Positions 15,913 through 24,992 of a stretch of DNA of 64,000 nt are shown piece after piece. This stretch comes from Vicinamibacteraceae bacterium (GTDB lineage: Bacteria; Acidobacteriota; Thermoanaerobaculia; Multivoradales; Multivoraceae). The notes under the pieces were generated by a model. That model was not told the DNA's origin and ran no database searches. It worked only from the letters and a program-made list of their open reading frames with translations. Where the stretch lies: NCBI GenBank assembly GCA_012270995.1, contig JAAXHG010000030.1, positions 1 to 64,000 on the forward strand, given 5' to 3'. Numbering within the stretch: the first letter of the stretch is position 1; each line of letters starts with the position of its first letter. The translations under genes and the position numbers were made by a program.

Positions 15913-17826
15913 CTACCGGTCGAGGACCGGCAGCACGATCCGCGACGGATGCTCCGCCGAGTGGTGGACGGCGTTCCGGGCGACCCGCCACTCGCTCTCG
16001 TCGTAGTTGTTGCCGCCGGTGTTCAGGTTGCGGTCGTAGCGGGGGAAGTTACTGCTCGAGATCTCGATCCGCAGGCGGTGGCCTGCACCGAACACGTTGG
16101 CGGTGGCGAGCGGCCCGAGTCTTGCCTCGTAGACCTCCCCGGCTTCCATGCGGACGTCGCGGTCGAAGCCCTCGCGGTAGCGCATGCGCAGGATCGTGTC
16201 GTCGAGGTTGAAGGCGCGGCCGTCGGGGTGGACGTCGACCAGCTTGACCGTGAAATCGGTGTCGGGCGCGTCGGAGGAGACGTGGAGGATCACGTCGATC
16301 GATCCGACGACGGCCAGCGGCTCGGCGAACGGTTCGGTCGTGTAGACGAGCACGTCGGCGCGCGCCTCGATTCCGCGCTGGTCGAAGGCGCCGGGCTCGT
16401 GTTCGCCCATGCAGCAGAAGGCGCCGCCGTGGGTCGGCACCGGCGAGCCCGGGTCGTAGACGAAGCGGTCGGCCTCGTCCCCGTCGCCGCCGGCGTCCGC
16501 CGTCAGCCGGCCGTCGCCGGCGGCGCTGTTCGCGTTGCCGTCGCTGGCGAGGTAGAGGGTCATCGGTTCGACGCCGGCCGGCGGCCAGTTGTCGGCGCTC
16601 CGCCACCTGTCCTCGCCCATCAGGAAGTAGCGCACCTTGGCGTAACGGTCTTCAAAGCCGTTCGCCTCCGGCTTCGTGAAGCGGTCGAGGAAGCTCCAGA
16701 GCATCTCGTCGAAGCCGAAGTCCGTGTCGCCGAAGTTCCGTTCGCCGACGACGAGCGGGTTCGTCAGCCGGTACATGTTGCAGTGCAGGCTGGGCGCGAC
16801 GACCATGTACTGGTGCTCGCGTACTTCCGGGTCGGCGTTCTGGCGAGCATGCTGGTAGAGCGCCAGGTTCGGTGACACGGACAGGTCGTACCAGGAGTTG
16901 GCCCACAGCGCCGGCACGCCGAACGGTTCGTCGTCGTGGTAGAGGCCGCCCTCGTACCAGGCCGGATCGTCCGGCAGGCGTGCCGCGAACTCCCGGAAGA
17001 TCCCCTTCGGCCCGCCGACGGACTCCATGATCGTCTGGATGGGGAGATGCCAGAGCGCCCGCTTCCAGTCGACCTGGGGCATCTTCGCGGCCAGGTCGAA
17101 GTAGGTCGCCAGCCGCTCCAGGTCCTCACGGCTGGTTTCCGGCGGGAAGGTCGGGCGCTGGGTGTTCTGCTCGCCGAAGAGCCAGACGGCCATCGGAAGC
17201 TGGAGCGCGCCGCCGCGGTACAAGTTCCCCTGTTCGTAGAAGGGCCCCATACGGCCGATGCCGGCACCCTGGCCCATCGGCACGGCGGCGGCGTGGGCGG
17301 GATGCCGCATCGCCGCCAAGCCCATCTGCCACTCCGCGGTCGACGAGCAGCCGAGCGTGGCGACCTTGCCGTTGGACCACGGCTGGTTGGTGATCCAGGT
17401 CAGCGCGTCGTAGCCGTCCGTGCGCGGCCGGCCGAGGATCTCCCAGTCGCCCTCCGAGAAGAACTTGCCGCGCTCGTTCTGGACCACGAAGGCGTAGCCG
17501 CGCTCGACCGCGTCGAGGCCGAACTTGAGCAGCGCGCTCGGCCGTTCCAGGTTCGGCGGCGGCAATGCACTGAAGTTGTAGGGCGTGCGCCAGAAGATCG
17601 CCGGCACGGGGTCCTGGGCTTCCCGTGGCCTGTAGATTTCGGTGGCGAGGCGGACGCCGTCGCGCATCGGTACCATGACCATCCGATCGACTTCGGCGAG
17701 ACGGTGGAGGTCGGCCCGGCGCACCGGGTCGGGCGTCCGGTGGATTTGGCCGAGGACCGGAGAGGCGACCAGGGCGAGGGAGGCAGCGACCGGCAGCAGC
17801 CTGATGACCGTTCGAATGTGGCGCAT
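15913..17826 (-). CDS. CocE/NonD family hydrolase (X-Pro dipeptidyl-peptidase S15 type)
   Basis: This secreted alpha/beta hydrolase has 637 residues and a signal peptide (VIRLLPVAASLALVASPVLGQ). The N-terminal domain has VMVPMRDGVRLATEIYRP, WRTPYNF and RGKFFSEGDWE. The nucleophile lies in ATLGCSSTAEWQ (Ser in place of the usual GxSYxG). The acid and histidine would be NSWYD and SLHC. The C-terminal half is the jelly-roll domain (DVILHVSSDAPDTDFTVKLVDVHPDG, RLRIEISSSNFPRYDRN). The family cleaves esters or amides of small acyl compounds. The ATG at 17826 has AGGAGAAGGT before it. The gene is nearly head-to-head with the metalloprotease gene, so the two may share a promoter region. Confidence 0.9.
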   Translation of the reverse strand: MRHIRTVIRLLPVAASLALVASPVLGQIHRTPDPVRRADLHRLAEVDRMVMVPMRDGVRLATEIYRPREAQDPVPAIFWRTPYNFSALPPPNLERPSALLKFGLDAVERGYAFVVQNERGKFFSEGDWEILGRPRTDGYDALTWITNQPWSNGKVATLGCSSTAEWQMGLAAMRHPAHAAAVPMGQGAGIGRMGPFYEQGNLYRGGALQLPMAVWLFGEQNTQRPTFPPETSREDLERLATYFDLAAKMPQVDWKRALWHLPIQTIMESVGGPKGIFREFAARLPDDPAWYEGGLYHDDEPFGVPALWANSWYDLSVSPNLALYQHARQNADPEVREHQYMVVAPSLHCNMYRLTNPLVVGERNFGDTDFGFDEMLWSFLDRFTKPEANGFEDRYAKVRYFLMGEDRWRSADNWPPAGVEPMTLYLASDGNANSAAGDGRLTADAGGDGDEADRFVYDPGSPVPTHGGAFCCMGEHEPGAFDQRGIEARADVLVYTTEPFAEPLAVVGSIDVILHVSSDAPDTDFTVKLVDVHPDGRAFNLDDTILRMRYREGFDRDVRMEAGEVYEARLGPLATANVFGAGHRLRIEISSSNFPRYDRNLNTGGNNYDESEWRVARNAVHHSAEHPSRIVLPVLDR

Positions 17827-17881
17827 GATGACCTTCTCCTGGGGGGATGAGTCGAGTCCGGAAGCCGGCGCTTCGCGCCGG

Positions 17882-18559
17882 ATGCCGGCGGGGACACCGG
17901 CGCACCCGGTTCCTGCCGCGCAGGCCTCCAGCCGCGTCGCTCCTCTCGTTCTTGCGCTGGGCATTCTGCCAGTTGCTGCCGCTGGGGATTCGGCGGTCGG
18001 CGATCCCAGGCGCGTCGCCGTGCTCGTCGCCGACGTCGATGACGAGCGGATCGACATGGTGGACGATGCGGTCTCGTTCTGGAACGAGACCGTCTTCGAT
18101 CTCGGGCTGGCCGCGCCGTTCTCGAATCCGGGGCGCGAAGCTCCGCCGGAAGGACTGCGGCCGTTCGAGAACTACGCCCACCAGCTCTCGCAGCTTGCCG
18201 GGCGCCTGCACTCGTCCGATCCGGGCCCGGCGCCGCCGGAAGCGCTCTTCCGTGTCGACGCGGAGGTCGTCGTGCTGCTCTCGGCCCAGAATCTCATGCC
18301 CTTCGCCTGGCCCTACGGCGAAGACGCCCGCTACTTCGTCGCCATTCCTTCCGGGGACGAACGCGACCACGTCGTGCGCAACGTGATCGCCCATGAGCTC
18401 GGGCACGTGCTTGGCCTGAAGCACGTTCGCGAGCCGGGTGTCTTGATGTGCCAGCCCTGCGACACCTCGGCGCGCAGCCGCGGCGAGCCACCATTCCTGC
18501 CGCTCACGGAGCTCGACCGCGAGCGGCTACGCTCCTTCCTGGGAGTAACCGGACCATGA
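17882..18559 (+). CDS. Exported metzincin-like zinc protease
   Basis: The protein has about 225 residues. A hydrophobic leader (VAPLVLALGILPVAAAGDS) is followed by a compact matrixin-like domain. The zinc signature HELGHVLGLKH matches HExxHxxGxxH, and the VLMCQPC segment just after stands where the Met-turn lies, with two extra Cys. Few other family features are seen. The gene's stop overlaps the ATG of the PhoD-like gene (ATGA), so the two are coupled. The start is uncertain: 17825, 17828 and 17882 are all possible ATGs. I take 17882 because it gives the shortest leader. Confidence 0.75.
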   Translation: MPAGTPAHPVPAAQASSRVAPLVLALGILPVAAAGDSAVGDPRRVAVLVADVDDERIDMVDDAVSFWNETVFDLGLAAPFSNPGREAPPEGLRPFENYAHQLSQLAGRLHSSDPGPAPPEALFRVDAEVVVLLSAQNLMPFAWPYGEDARYFVAIPSGDERDHVVRNVIAHELGHVLGLKHVREPGVLMCQPCDTSARSRGEPPFLPLTELDRERLRSFLGVTGP

Positions 18560-20196
18560 CGATCGCCTGGACCCGGAGACGTTTCATCGCCACGGCGGCG
18601 GCCGCCGCTGCCGGAACCGGCCTCAGCCGTTCGCCGGCTCATGCCGAGGACGACTGGCGCGCCGGCCCGCTGCAGCACCTCATTCCGGCGGCCAGTCACG
18701 ACCGTGTGGCGCTCAAGTGCTCCTTCGCGGAACCGCTCGATTTCGTGCCGGTGCTTCGCATCGGCGGCCGACCGGTCGCAGGCCGGAGCACGGACACCGA
18801 ACGGCGTTTCTTCTCCTTCGACGCGAGCGGTCTGGAACCGGACACGGAGTACGCCCTGCAACTGCTCGGCGGCGGCGAGACACTGTGCGACCCGTGGCCG
18901 CTCCGCACATTCCCGCCGCCCTCGGCCCAGCCCGAGTCGGTCCGGTTTCTCGCCTACACCTGCGCCGGCGGCCACCCGGCGTCGGGTCGCTTCCTTCCGC
19001 TGGCGGTTCGCCGGCGCCTCCTGCGACGGGCGCTCTCCTTTCGCCCGCGGGCCCTGGTCGCGATCGGCGACCACATCTACTGGGACCAGCGCACGGTGCT
19101 CTACAACCGCGGCGAGGAGCGAGGCCGGCAGGTCCGCGAGTTCTACGAGCAGGTCGGCTGGCTGGATCTGAGCCTGCCCGCGCTCGGAACGAGCAACGAG
19201 ACCTCGCTCAAGGCCGCGGTCGGGCCGCAGATCGCCGAGTTGTACGGGGTCATGCTGCGGTCGACGCCTTCCTACTTCGTGAGCGACGACCACGACTACT
19301 ACGAGAACGACGACGCCGACCCCCAGATGGTCACTCTGCCGCCGGACCGCTACCAGGTCGAGTTCGCGCGATTCACCCGCAACGCGTACTTGCCGGAGTT
19401 CCTGCCGGATGTGGAACGTCCGCTGGCAATGTCCGGCACCGGCGCCGGTGACCGGGAGCCCGGTATTTCCGAAGCCTTCGGCACGTTCCGCTACGGCCGG
19501 CTGGCCGAAGTCCTGATCTACGACTGCGCCCGCTACCTGTCGCTCAAGGGGGTTCACGCCGGCCTGGTGCCGCCGGAGACCGAACGCTGGCTGCATCAGC
19601 GCACGCGGGACCAGGCGGTGGTGCAGTTGTTCCACGTTCCTTCCCACCCGTTCGGCTGGTCGGCGGGGAAGTGGCGGGAGTGGTATCCGGACGTCGCCGA
19701 TCTCGACGACGGCGGGGCCACCGTGGCGCGGATCGGCGACTTCGCCGGCAGCAACTTCCGGTTGACCACCGAGCGCGAGAAGTACTTCTGGCAGGCGGGC
19801 TGGTGGAGGCAGCATCAGCGGCTCCTGGAGTCACTGACGTCTCAGCAGCAGCGGGCCGGCATCGTGCTCTCGGGCGACCTGCACGCGATCGGCCACTCCG
19901 TCCTCGAAGGAAGCGGCGATCTGGACCTTTCCTCCAACCCGGTCCATGCCGTGCTGACCGGCCCGCTGGGCACCCTGGGCGGCTGGCCGTCGGCGGCGCG
20001 CGGGACGCCGCCCCTGGCCGCCTCCGGTGTGGTGCATGACGTGCGCGGCGAGACTTTCGAGAAGAACGGCTTCGCGCTCTTCGACGTGACGCCGTCCGAG
20101 GTCACGGTGCGGCTGTTCGCGTGGAAGACCGGGGAGCCGGAGTCGGCGATCGACGACCTTGAGCCCTACCACACGGCCGTCATCCGCCGCGGCTAA
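18556..20196 (+). CDS. PhoD-like phosphatase/phosphodiesterase with Tat signal
   Basis: The protein has 546 residues. A twin-arginine leader (TRRRFIATAAAAAAG) suggests export in folded form. The N-terminal beta domain precedes a metallophosphatase core with FLAYTCAGG, LVAIGDHIYWDQ, FVSDDHDYYEND and GIVLSGDLHAIGHSV. These are the calcium/iron-binding and active-site segments of PhoD-like phosphodiesterases. The C-terminus (FALFDVTPSEVTVRLFAWK) is the family's beta sandwich. It is coupled to the upstream protease. Release of phosphate from phospho-diesters at the cell surface is the usual role; the actual substrate is unknown. Confidence 0.9.
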   Translation: MTIAWTRRRFIATAAAAAAGTGLSRSPAHAEDDWRAGPLQHLIPAASHDRVALKCSFAEPLDFVPVLRIGGRPVAGRSTDTERRFFSFDASGLEPDTEYALQLLGGGETLCDPWPLRTFPPPSAQPESVRFLAYTCAGGHPASGRFLPLAVRRRLLRRALSFRPRALVAIGDHIYWDQRTVLYNRGEERGRQVREFYEQVGWLDLSLPALGTSNETSLKAAVGPQIAELYGVMLRSTPSYFVSDDHDYYENDDADPQMVTLPPDRYQVEFARFTRNAYLPEFLPDVERPLAMSGTGAGDREPGISEAFGTFRYGRLAEVLIYDCARYLSLKGVHAGLVPPETERWLHQRTRDQAVVQLFHVPSHPFGWSAGKWREWYPDVADLDDGGATVARIGDFAGSNFRLTTEREKYFWQAGWWRQHQRLLESLTSQQQRAGIVLSGDLHAIGHSVLEGSGDLDLSSNPVHAVLTGPLGTLGGWPSAARGTPPLAASGVVHDVRGETFEKNGFALFDVTPSEVTVRLFAWKTGEPESAIDDLEPYHTAVIRRG

Positions 20197-20250
20197 GGGC
20201 GTATCTCCGCGCCGCGGGTCCACCTGCGGCTCTGGGTTACTGTTCGCGGG

Positions 20251-21879
20251 ATGGGCGAGGCTCCCAGGCGACGGAACAGGCGGGGAGGACGTGGCCCCGG
20301 ACTGTTCACCCGGTTCCTGAACGTCGTCGAGTTTCTCGGCAACCTGCTGCCGCACCCGGTCACGCTGTTCGCGGTGCTGGCGCTGCTCATCCTGCTGGTT
20401 TCGGGGTTGGCGGAAGTGCTCGACTGGCAGGTGGCCGACCCGCGGCCCGCCGGAGTCGCGGGCCGGGCCGAAGACGGGATGATCCGCGCGGTCAGCCTGA
20501 TGAACCCGGAGGGGATGCGGCGGATCGCCATGAACCTGGTGACGAACTTCACCGGGTTCGCGCCGCTCGGAACTGTTCTGGTCGCGCTGCTCGGGGTCGG
20601 CGTGGCCGAACGGTCGGGTCTTCTCGGGGCCCTGCTCCGGGCTCTGGTCCTGGGCGCGCCGCGGAACCTGTTGACCGCGGTCGTCGTGTTCGCGTCGGTC
20701 GTTTCCAACACGGCGTCCGAGATGGGCTACGTCGTGCTGATCCCATTGGCGGCGGTCGTGTTCCGCGCGGTCGGCCGCCACCCGCTGGCCGGCCTGGCTG
20801 CGGCGTTCGCGGGCGTCTCGGGCGGTTACTCGGCGAACGTTCTGATCGGGACCGTCGATCCGCTGCTCGCGGGGATCACGACCGAGGCGGCGCGCATCAT
20901 CGATCCGTCCTACGCCCCCGGCGCGGCGAACGAGATCCCGGCGACCGCCAACTACCTTTTCATGTTCGTCAGCACCTTCATGATCACGGCGATCGGCACC
21001 CTGGTGACGACCCGGATCGTCGAGCCCAAGCTTGGCGTTTTCGACACCAGTCGGGCGGCGGACGATCTGGAAGACCCGGAGGAGGGTCTGAAGACGCTGT
21101 CGAAGGAGGAGAAGCGGGGGCTGAAGCTGGCGGGCGTAACCGTGCTCGTCATGCTCGGCGGGTTGGCCCTGCTCGCCCTGCCGGAGAACGGCTGGTTTCG
21201 CGATCCGGCGGCGAACGCGCTCCTGATCGACGATCTGCGGCCGATGCTGCGCAGCGTGGTGTCCCTGATCTTCGTCTTCTTCATCGTGCCGTCGATCGTC
21301 TACGGCCGCACCACCGGTTCGCTGAGGAACGACCGCGACGTGATCGACGGCATGGGGCGCTCCATGAGTTCGCTCGGTCCCTACCTGGTGCTGGTCTTCT
21401 TCGCCGCCCAGTTCGTCTCCTTCTTCAACTGGACCAACCTGGGAACGATCACGGCGGTCGTCGGCGCCGACCTGCTGACCCGGTTCGACCTGACCGGACC
21501 GATCCTGTTCATACCGTTCATCCTGATGTGCTGCTTCGTCAACCTGATGCTCGGCAGCGCGTCGGCCCAGTGGGCGGTGACGGCGCCCATCTTCGTGCCC
21601 ATGCTGATGACGGTCGGCTACAGCCCGGAGGTGATCCAGGCCGCGTACCGGATCGGCGACTCGACGACGAACATCATCACGCCGATGATGAGCTACTTCG
21701 GGCTCATCCTGGCGGTGGCGATGCGCTACGACCGGAAACTCGGAATCGGCACCCTGATCGCGACGATGATCCCGTACTCCATCACCTACCTGATCGGTTG
21801 GATATCGCTGTTCTACATCTGGGTGTTCGCCCTGGGCCTGCCGGTCGGTCCGGGATCGCCGACCTACTACTCGCCCTGA
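20251..21879 (+). CDS. AbgT family transporter
   Basis: This integral membrane protein of 542 residues has about 11-13 hydrophobic segments. Family features are MNLVTNFTGFAPLGTVLVALLGVGVAE, a paired Asn/Ser hairpin (SNTASEMGYVVLIPLAAVVF) and GRHPLAGLAAAFAGVSGGYSAN. The C-terminal half has the NLMLGSASAQWAVTAPIFVPM and DSTTNIITPMM repeats. AbgT proteins move p-aminobenzoyl-glutamate or export sulfonamides; substrates of acidobacterial members are unknown. A second, diverged AbgT gene lies at 33703. No clear ribosome site precedes this ATG. Confidence 0.93.
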   Translation: MGEAPRRRNRRGGRGPGLFTRFLNVVEFLGNLLPHPVTLFAVLALLILLVSGLAEVLDWQVADPRPAGVAGRAEDGMIRAVSLMNPEGMRRIAMNLVTNFTGFAPLGTVLVALLGVGVAERSGLLGALLRALVLGAPRNLLTAVVVFASVVSNTASEMGYVVLIPLAAVVFRAVGRHPLAGLAAAFAGVSGGYSANVLIGTVDPLLAGITTEAARIIDPSYAPGAANEIPATANYLFMFVSTFMITAIGTLVTTRIVEPKLGVFDTSRAADDLEDPEEGLKTLSKEEKRGLKLAGVTVLVMLGGLALLALPENGWFRDPAANALLIDDLRPMLRSVVSLIFVFFIVPSIVYGRTTGSLRNDRDVIDGMGRSMSSLGPYLVLVFFAAQFVSFFNWTNLGTITAVVGADLLTRFDLTGPILFIPFILMCCFVNLMLGSASAQWAVTAPIFVPMLMTVGYSPEVIQAAYRIGDSTTNIITPMMSYFGLILAVAMRYDRKLGIGTLIATMIPYSITYLIGWISLFYIWVFALGLPVGPGSPTYYSP

Positions 21880-21989
21880 ACCGGCAGGCCGCTTGGCTGG
21901 CAGCCGCTCTCCGGCGCGCTGTCAAGGTCCTGTTACCATGGCCCGTTCCGCCTTGGCGCGAGCCGGCGCGGAGGAGGGGAGTTCGTTCT

Positions 21990-22196
21990 ATGGCCAGACC
22001 TGGTCCGACCACGTTCGCGAAACGTCAAAGAGAGATCCGAAAACGCCAGCGGCGCCAGGAGAAGCTGGAGCGTCGCGCCCAGCGCAAACTGGAAAAGGAG
22101 CAGGCGGCGCTCGAAGCGCCCGAGGAGGTGCCCGGGGAGGATCCCGATATCGCCGGCATCGTGCCCGGCCCTCAGCCGCTGCCCGACTGGGACTGA
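21990..22196 (+). CDS. Small highly charged conserved-type protein
   Basis: The protein has 68 residues. The N-terminal half is almost entirely Arg/Lys/Gln/Glu and strongly helical (FAKRQREIRKRQRRQEKLERR), followed by an acidic proline-rich tail ending in PLPDWD. Short proteins of this make-up (GPTTFAKRQRE start) are seen in several phyla and have no known function. The basic helix could bind RNA or ribosomes, which is a guess. GGAGGGGA lies a few bases before the ATG at good spacing, so it is very likely translated. Confidence 0.75.
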   Translation: MARPGPTTFAKRQREIRKRQRRQEKLERRAQRKLEKEQAALEAPEEVPGEDPDIAGIVPGPQPLPDWD

Positions 22197-22238
22197 GTAC
22201 CCGGTCGTCCCCGGTTGCAACCGTGGGCGGCCTGCTCG

Positions 22239-23294
22239 CTACTCGCCTCCGGTGGCGGCCGCCGCCTCGGCTTCCTTGGCGCGGGCGCCCGAGAGGATGT
22301 TGAACAGGCCGTAGTTGCCCTCGTGGCAGGCGTACTCGAACAGCGCCTCACCCTTCTTCATCAGCAGACTGGCGGTGAAGGGCCGTGTGAAGGTCGCCGG
22401 GTCGTTCACCGTGTACTCGTACATCAGCGTGTCCTCGTCGACGCGCCGGAACTTCTCGGTGACGTGCATCTCGTAGGCGTCGCCGACGGAACTGAACACG
22501 TTGCCGCTGAAGCTCGACACCAGGTCGCTGAAGTTCTTCGTTTCGACGACCAGGGTGTCGCCTTCCCAGTAGCCGCGCGAGTCGCCCATCCATTGCCGCA
22601 CCGAGTCGGGAAGGTGAGGACGTCCGTCGAGCGGCACGATGCGGGTGTCGTGGACCATCTCGTTCAGGATCGCCACGTGGCTGGCCGACTGGAAGATCTG
22701 GATGTTCTGGTTGTAGCCGCCCGGCGTGATCGGCGGCCCCGCGTTGAAGCCGAGGATGCAGCGCTCGGCCAATCCCCGATCCTCGTAGCTGTCGAGGCCG
22801 ATGCCGCCGACCCGGAGCCGCACCGGGCGGTCGATCGGCTTTTCGTCGCCGGGCGTCTTTCGCTCGATGCCGGGGTGCGTCTCCGGCAGCCGGCCGTTTG
22901 GCGGGTCGATGATCAGCGACGTCCGGAGATCCTCGACGACCCTGGCGTCGCGGTCGAACCAGAAGTTGTTGTAGCCGCCCACCGGGTCCCCGGCCTTGAG
23001 CTTGCGCGTCTCCGGGTCGCTGGGTGCATCGGCGGCCCGGGCTCGCTCGACGGCCGCCGTCTCGATCTCGGCCGCCCTGACCTCGTCGATCGTCGCTTCC
23101 TGGTCTTCCGGCCGCTGAAGCGGCGTCAGGGTGCGGAAATCCCAGACGCCCGAGATGTCGGGCTTGCCGTCGGCTGCGCGCGGCGGGGTCCAGTCCGCGC
23201 CCTGCGCCAGCAGCGCCGGCGCGGCCACCATCAACGCAACGGCGAGGATCGGAACACAGTGAAGGTGGGAGCGGGTGATTCGGCGGCGACTCAT
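22239..23294 (-). CDS. Secreted HEGNY-family protein, unknown function
   Basis: The protein has 351 residues with a signal peptide (VPILAVALMVAAPALLAQ). The mature part has PRAADGKPDISGVWDFRTLTPLQ, RTSLIIDPPNGRLPE, RCILGFNAGPPI, GYNQNIQIFQSASHVAI, QWMGDSRGYWEGDTLVVE and EYACHEGNYGLFNILSGAR. The match to 13666-14754 covers nearly the whole length. It sits upstream of the SSS symporter gene end with 50 bases between them and faces away from the charged small protein. AGGAGGGA before the ATG supports the start. Function is not known. Confidence 0.88.
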   Translation of the reverse strand: MSRRRITRSHLHCVPILAVALMVAAPALLAQGADWTPPRAADGKPDISGVWDFRTLTPLQRPEDQEATIDEVRAAEIETAAVERARAADAPSDPETRKLKAGDPVGGYNNFWFDRDARVVEDLRTSLIIDPPNGRLPETHPGIERKTPGDEKPIDRPVRLRVGGIGLDSYEDRGLAERCILGFNAGPPITPGGYNQNIQIFQSASHVAILNEMVHDTRIVPLDGRPHLPDSVRQWMGDSRGYWEGDTLVVETKNFSDLVSSFSGNVFSSVGDAYEMHVTEKFRRVDEDTLMYEYTVNDPATFTRPFTASLLMKKGEALFEYACHEGNYGLFNILSGARAKEAEAAAATGGE

Positions 23295-23344
23295 GTCGTC
23301 CCTCCTCTTGATGTCGAGAGTTGCCGATCCAGTCTAGCCCGCGC

Positions 23345-24934
23345 TCATCCCCCGGCAGCTTCCGCCGCCTTCGTTGGAGCGAACAGCCGCTCGACATGGG
23401 ATTCGGGCAGTGGCTGCGTCAGCTTCGATACCACGTAAGTGCCGGCGATGGAGACGACCTCGCCGACCACCGCGCAGGAGTACGGATTGATCTGGTAGTG
23501 CGCGAGCCACTCCGCGACACCCGACAGGGGACCGAGCGAGCCCGGATCGACGATCATCCACGGCAGGCCGCTTCGCAGCAAGACGAAGGTGAGCATGCCG
23601 CTGACGAGGCCCGTGTAGGCGCCGGCCAGGGTGACGCCGCGCCAGAGGCCTCCGACCACCAGCGGGCCCGCGAAGGCGGCCATCATGCCGCCGGTGCCGA
23701 CCCAGACCAGGAGGGCGATGTTCATGTCCTGCATTGCCCAGGCCAGCCAGGTGCACAGCACCAGGACAACCACCGTGCTCCAGCGGCTGATCACGAGTAC
23801 GCGGCGATCGAGTTCCTTTTCGCCCAGGTGAGGGTTGTACTTGGGAACGATCGAGCGTCGGTAGATGTCGTTGGCGACGATCTGGGACGACGACACGACG
23901 AGACCGTCCGCGGTCGACATGATCGCGGCCAGGATGCCGACTCCGATCAGGGCGGCCAGCCAGGTCGGGAACAGCTCGATGAAGAGCGCCGGCAGCGCCT
24001 CGTTCGAACTGCGCCCGGCTTCGAGAAGTTCGGCGCCGAGGACGCCGCGGGCGAGGATGCCGCCCAGGCCCAGCATGCCCATCGTCAGGCCGACCGCGAA
24101 GGCGAGCTTGACGAAGCGCATCCGGTCGCCGTCGTTCTTGAGCGCCCACACCTTGTTGCCGATGTGGGGCAGCATGCCGAGCGGAATGTGGGCGAACAGG
24201 ACGCAGGCAATGGCCCACCACGAGTCGTACAGGGAGTTCGACTTGTTCAGCGGCCCGACCAGGTTCGGATCCTGCTCGCGCAGATTGCTGGCCAGGGCGC
24301 CGAGCCCCCCGTCCATACCGGAAGCGAACAGGAACATGACGATCACGACGACCGCGACGACGAGCATCATCATCCCCTGGACGCCGTCGGTGATGATGTC
24401 GGCGTGGGCGCCGCCCAGGACGACGTAGACGAGGAGGACGCCGGAGGTGATGATCAGCGCCGTCAGCGGCTCGAGTCCGAGCATCGTCTCGAACATGACC
24501 AGCCCCGACACGAGCTGTGCGGCGATGTAGAAGAACAGGACCAGGGAGAAGACCGAGACAAGCAGCCGCACGCCGTCGCTCTGGTAGCGGTCGCCCAGGT
24601 ACTCCGGGATCGAACGGTTTCCGAACTTGTGGCCGGAGTTGGCGACCAGCCTGATCGTGATCAGGACTCCGAAGTACACCCCCATCGGATAGAGGAACTT
24701 GCCCCAGACGCTGGCCATCCCGAAGTCGTAGCCGAGGCCGGGGCTGCCGAGGAAGGTGGCGCCGCTGGCGGTCGTGGCGGCGAATGCCAGGGCGAGGAAG
24801 TACGGACCGTAGCTGCTGCGGGCGGTGGCGAAGTCGTCCGCGTTGCTGATCCTCCGGCTGGCGATCCAGCCGAACGTCAGCATGCCGACGATGTAGAGGA
24901 TGAGGAACATCCACGACCAGGCAAACAGACTCAT
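23345..24934 (-). CDS. SSS family sodium:solute symporter
   Basis: This membrane protein of 529 residues has about 13 helices in the LeuT-like fold. FFLALAFAATTASGATFLGSPG-type helix 1, GNRSIPEYLGDRY, and the Na2-site region ILAAIMSTADGLVVSSSQIVANDIYR are typical for SSS proteins. It couples sodium entry to uptake of a small solute that cannot be read from sequence. GAGGAGGT precedes the ATG. The next gene upstream on this strand, a serine hydrolase, is about 58 bases away, so they could be co-transcribed. A different SSS gene with a partner protein is at 47475. Confidence 0.93.
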   Translation of the reverse strand: MSLFAWSWMFLILYIVGMLTFGWIASRRISNADDFATARSSYGPYFLALAFAATTASGATFLGSPGLGYDFGMASVWGKFLYPMGVYFGVLITIRLVANSGHKFGNRSIPEYLGDRYQSDGVRLLVSVFSLVLFFYIAAQLVSGLVMFETMLGLEPLTALIITSGVLLVYVVLGGAHADIITDGVQGMMMLVVAVVVIVMFLFASGMDGGLGALASNLREQDPNLVGPLNKSNSLYDSWWAIACVLFAHIPLGMLPHIGNKVWALKNDGDRMRFVKLAFAVGLTMGMLGLGGILARGVLGAELLEAGRSSNEALPALFIELFPTWLAALIGVGILAAIMSTADGLVVSSSQIVANDIYRRSIVPKYNPHLGEKELDRRVLVISRWSTVVVLVLCTWLAWAMQDMNIALLVWVGTGGMMAAFAGPLVVGGLWRGVTLAGAYTGLVSGMLTFVLLRSGLPWMIVDPGSLGPLSGVAEWLAHYQINPYSCAVVGEVVSIAGTYVVSKLTQPLPESHVERLFAPTKAAEAAGG

Positions 24935-24992
24935 CGACTACCTCCTCGACAGTTGGGGTGGTTCTTGGCCAAGAGTGCGCCGGCGCGGCGGC

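Noticed and set aside
22215..23438. Plus-strand frame of about 407 codons opposite the HEGNY gene and symporter end
   Set aside because: Shadow of the minus-strand gene; no motif or ribosome site, and the Val/Asp/Arg make-up is that of antisense.
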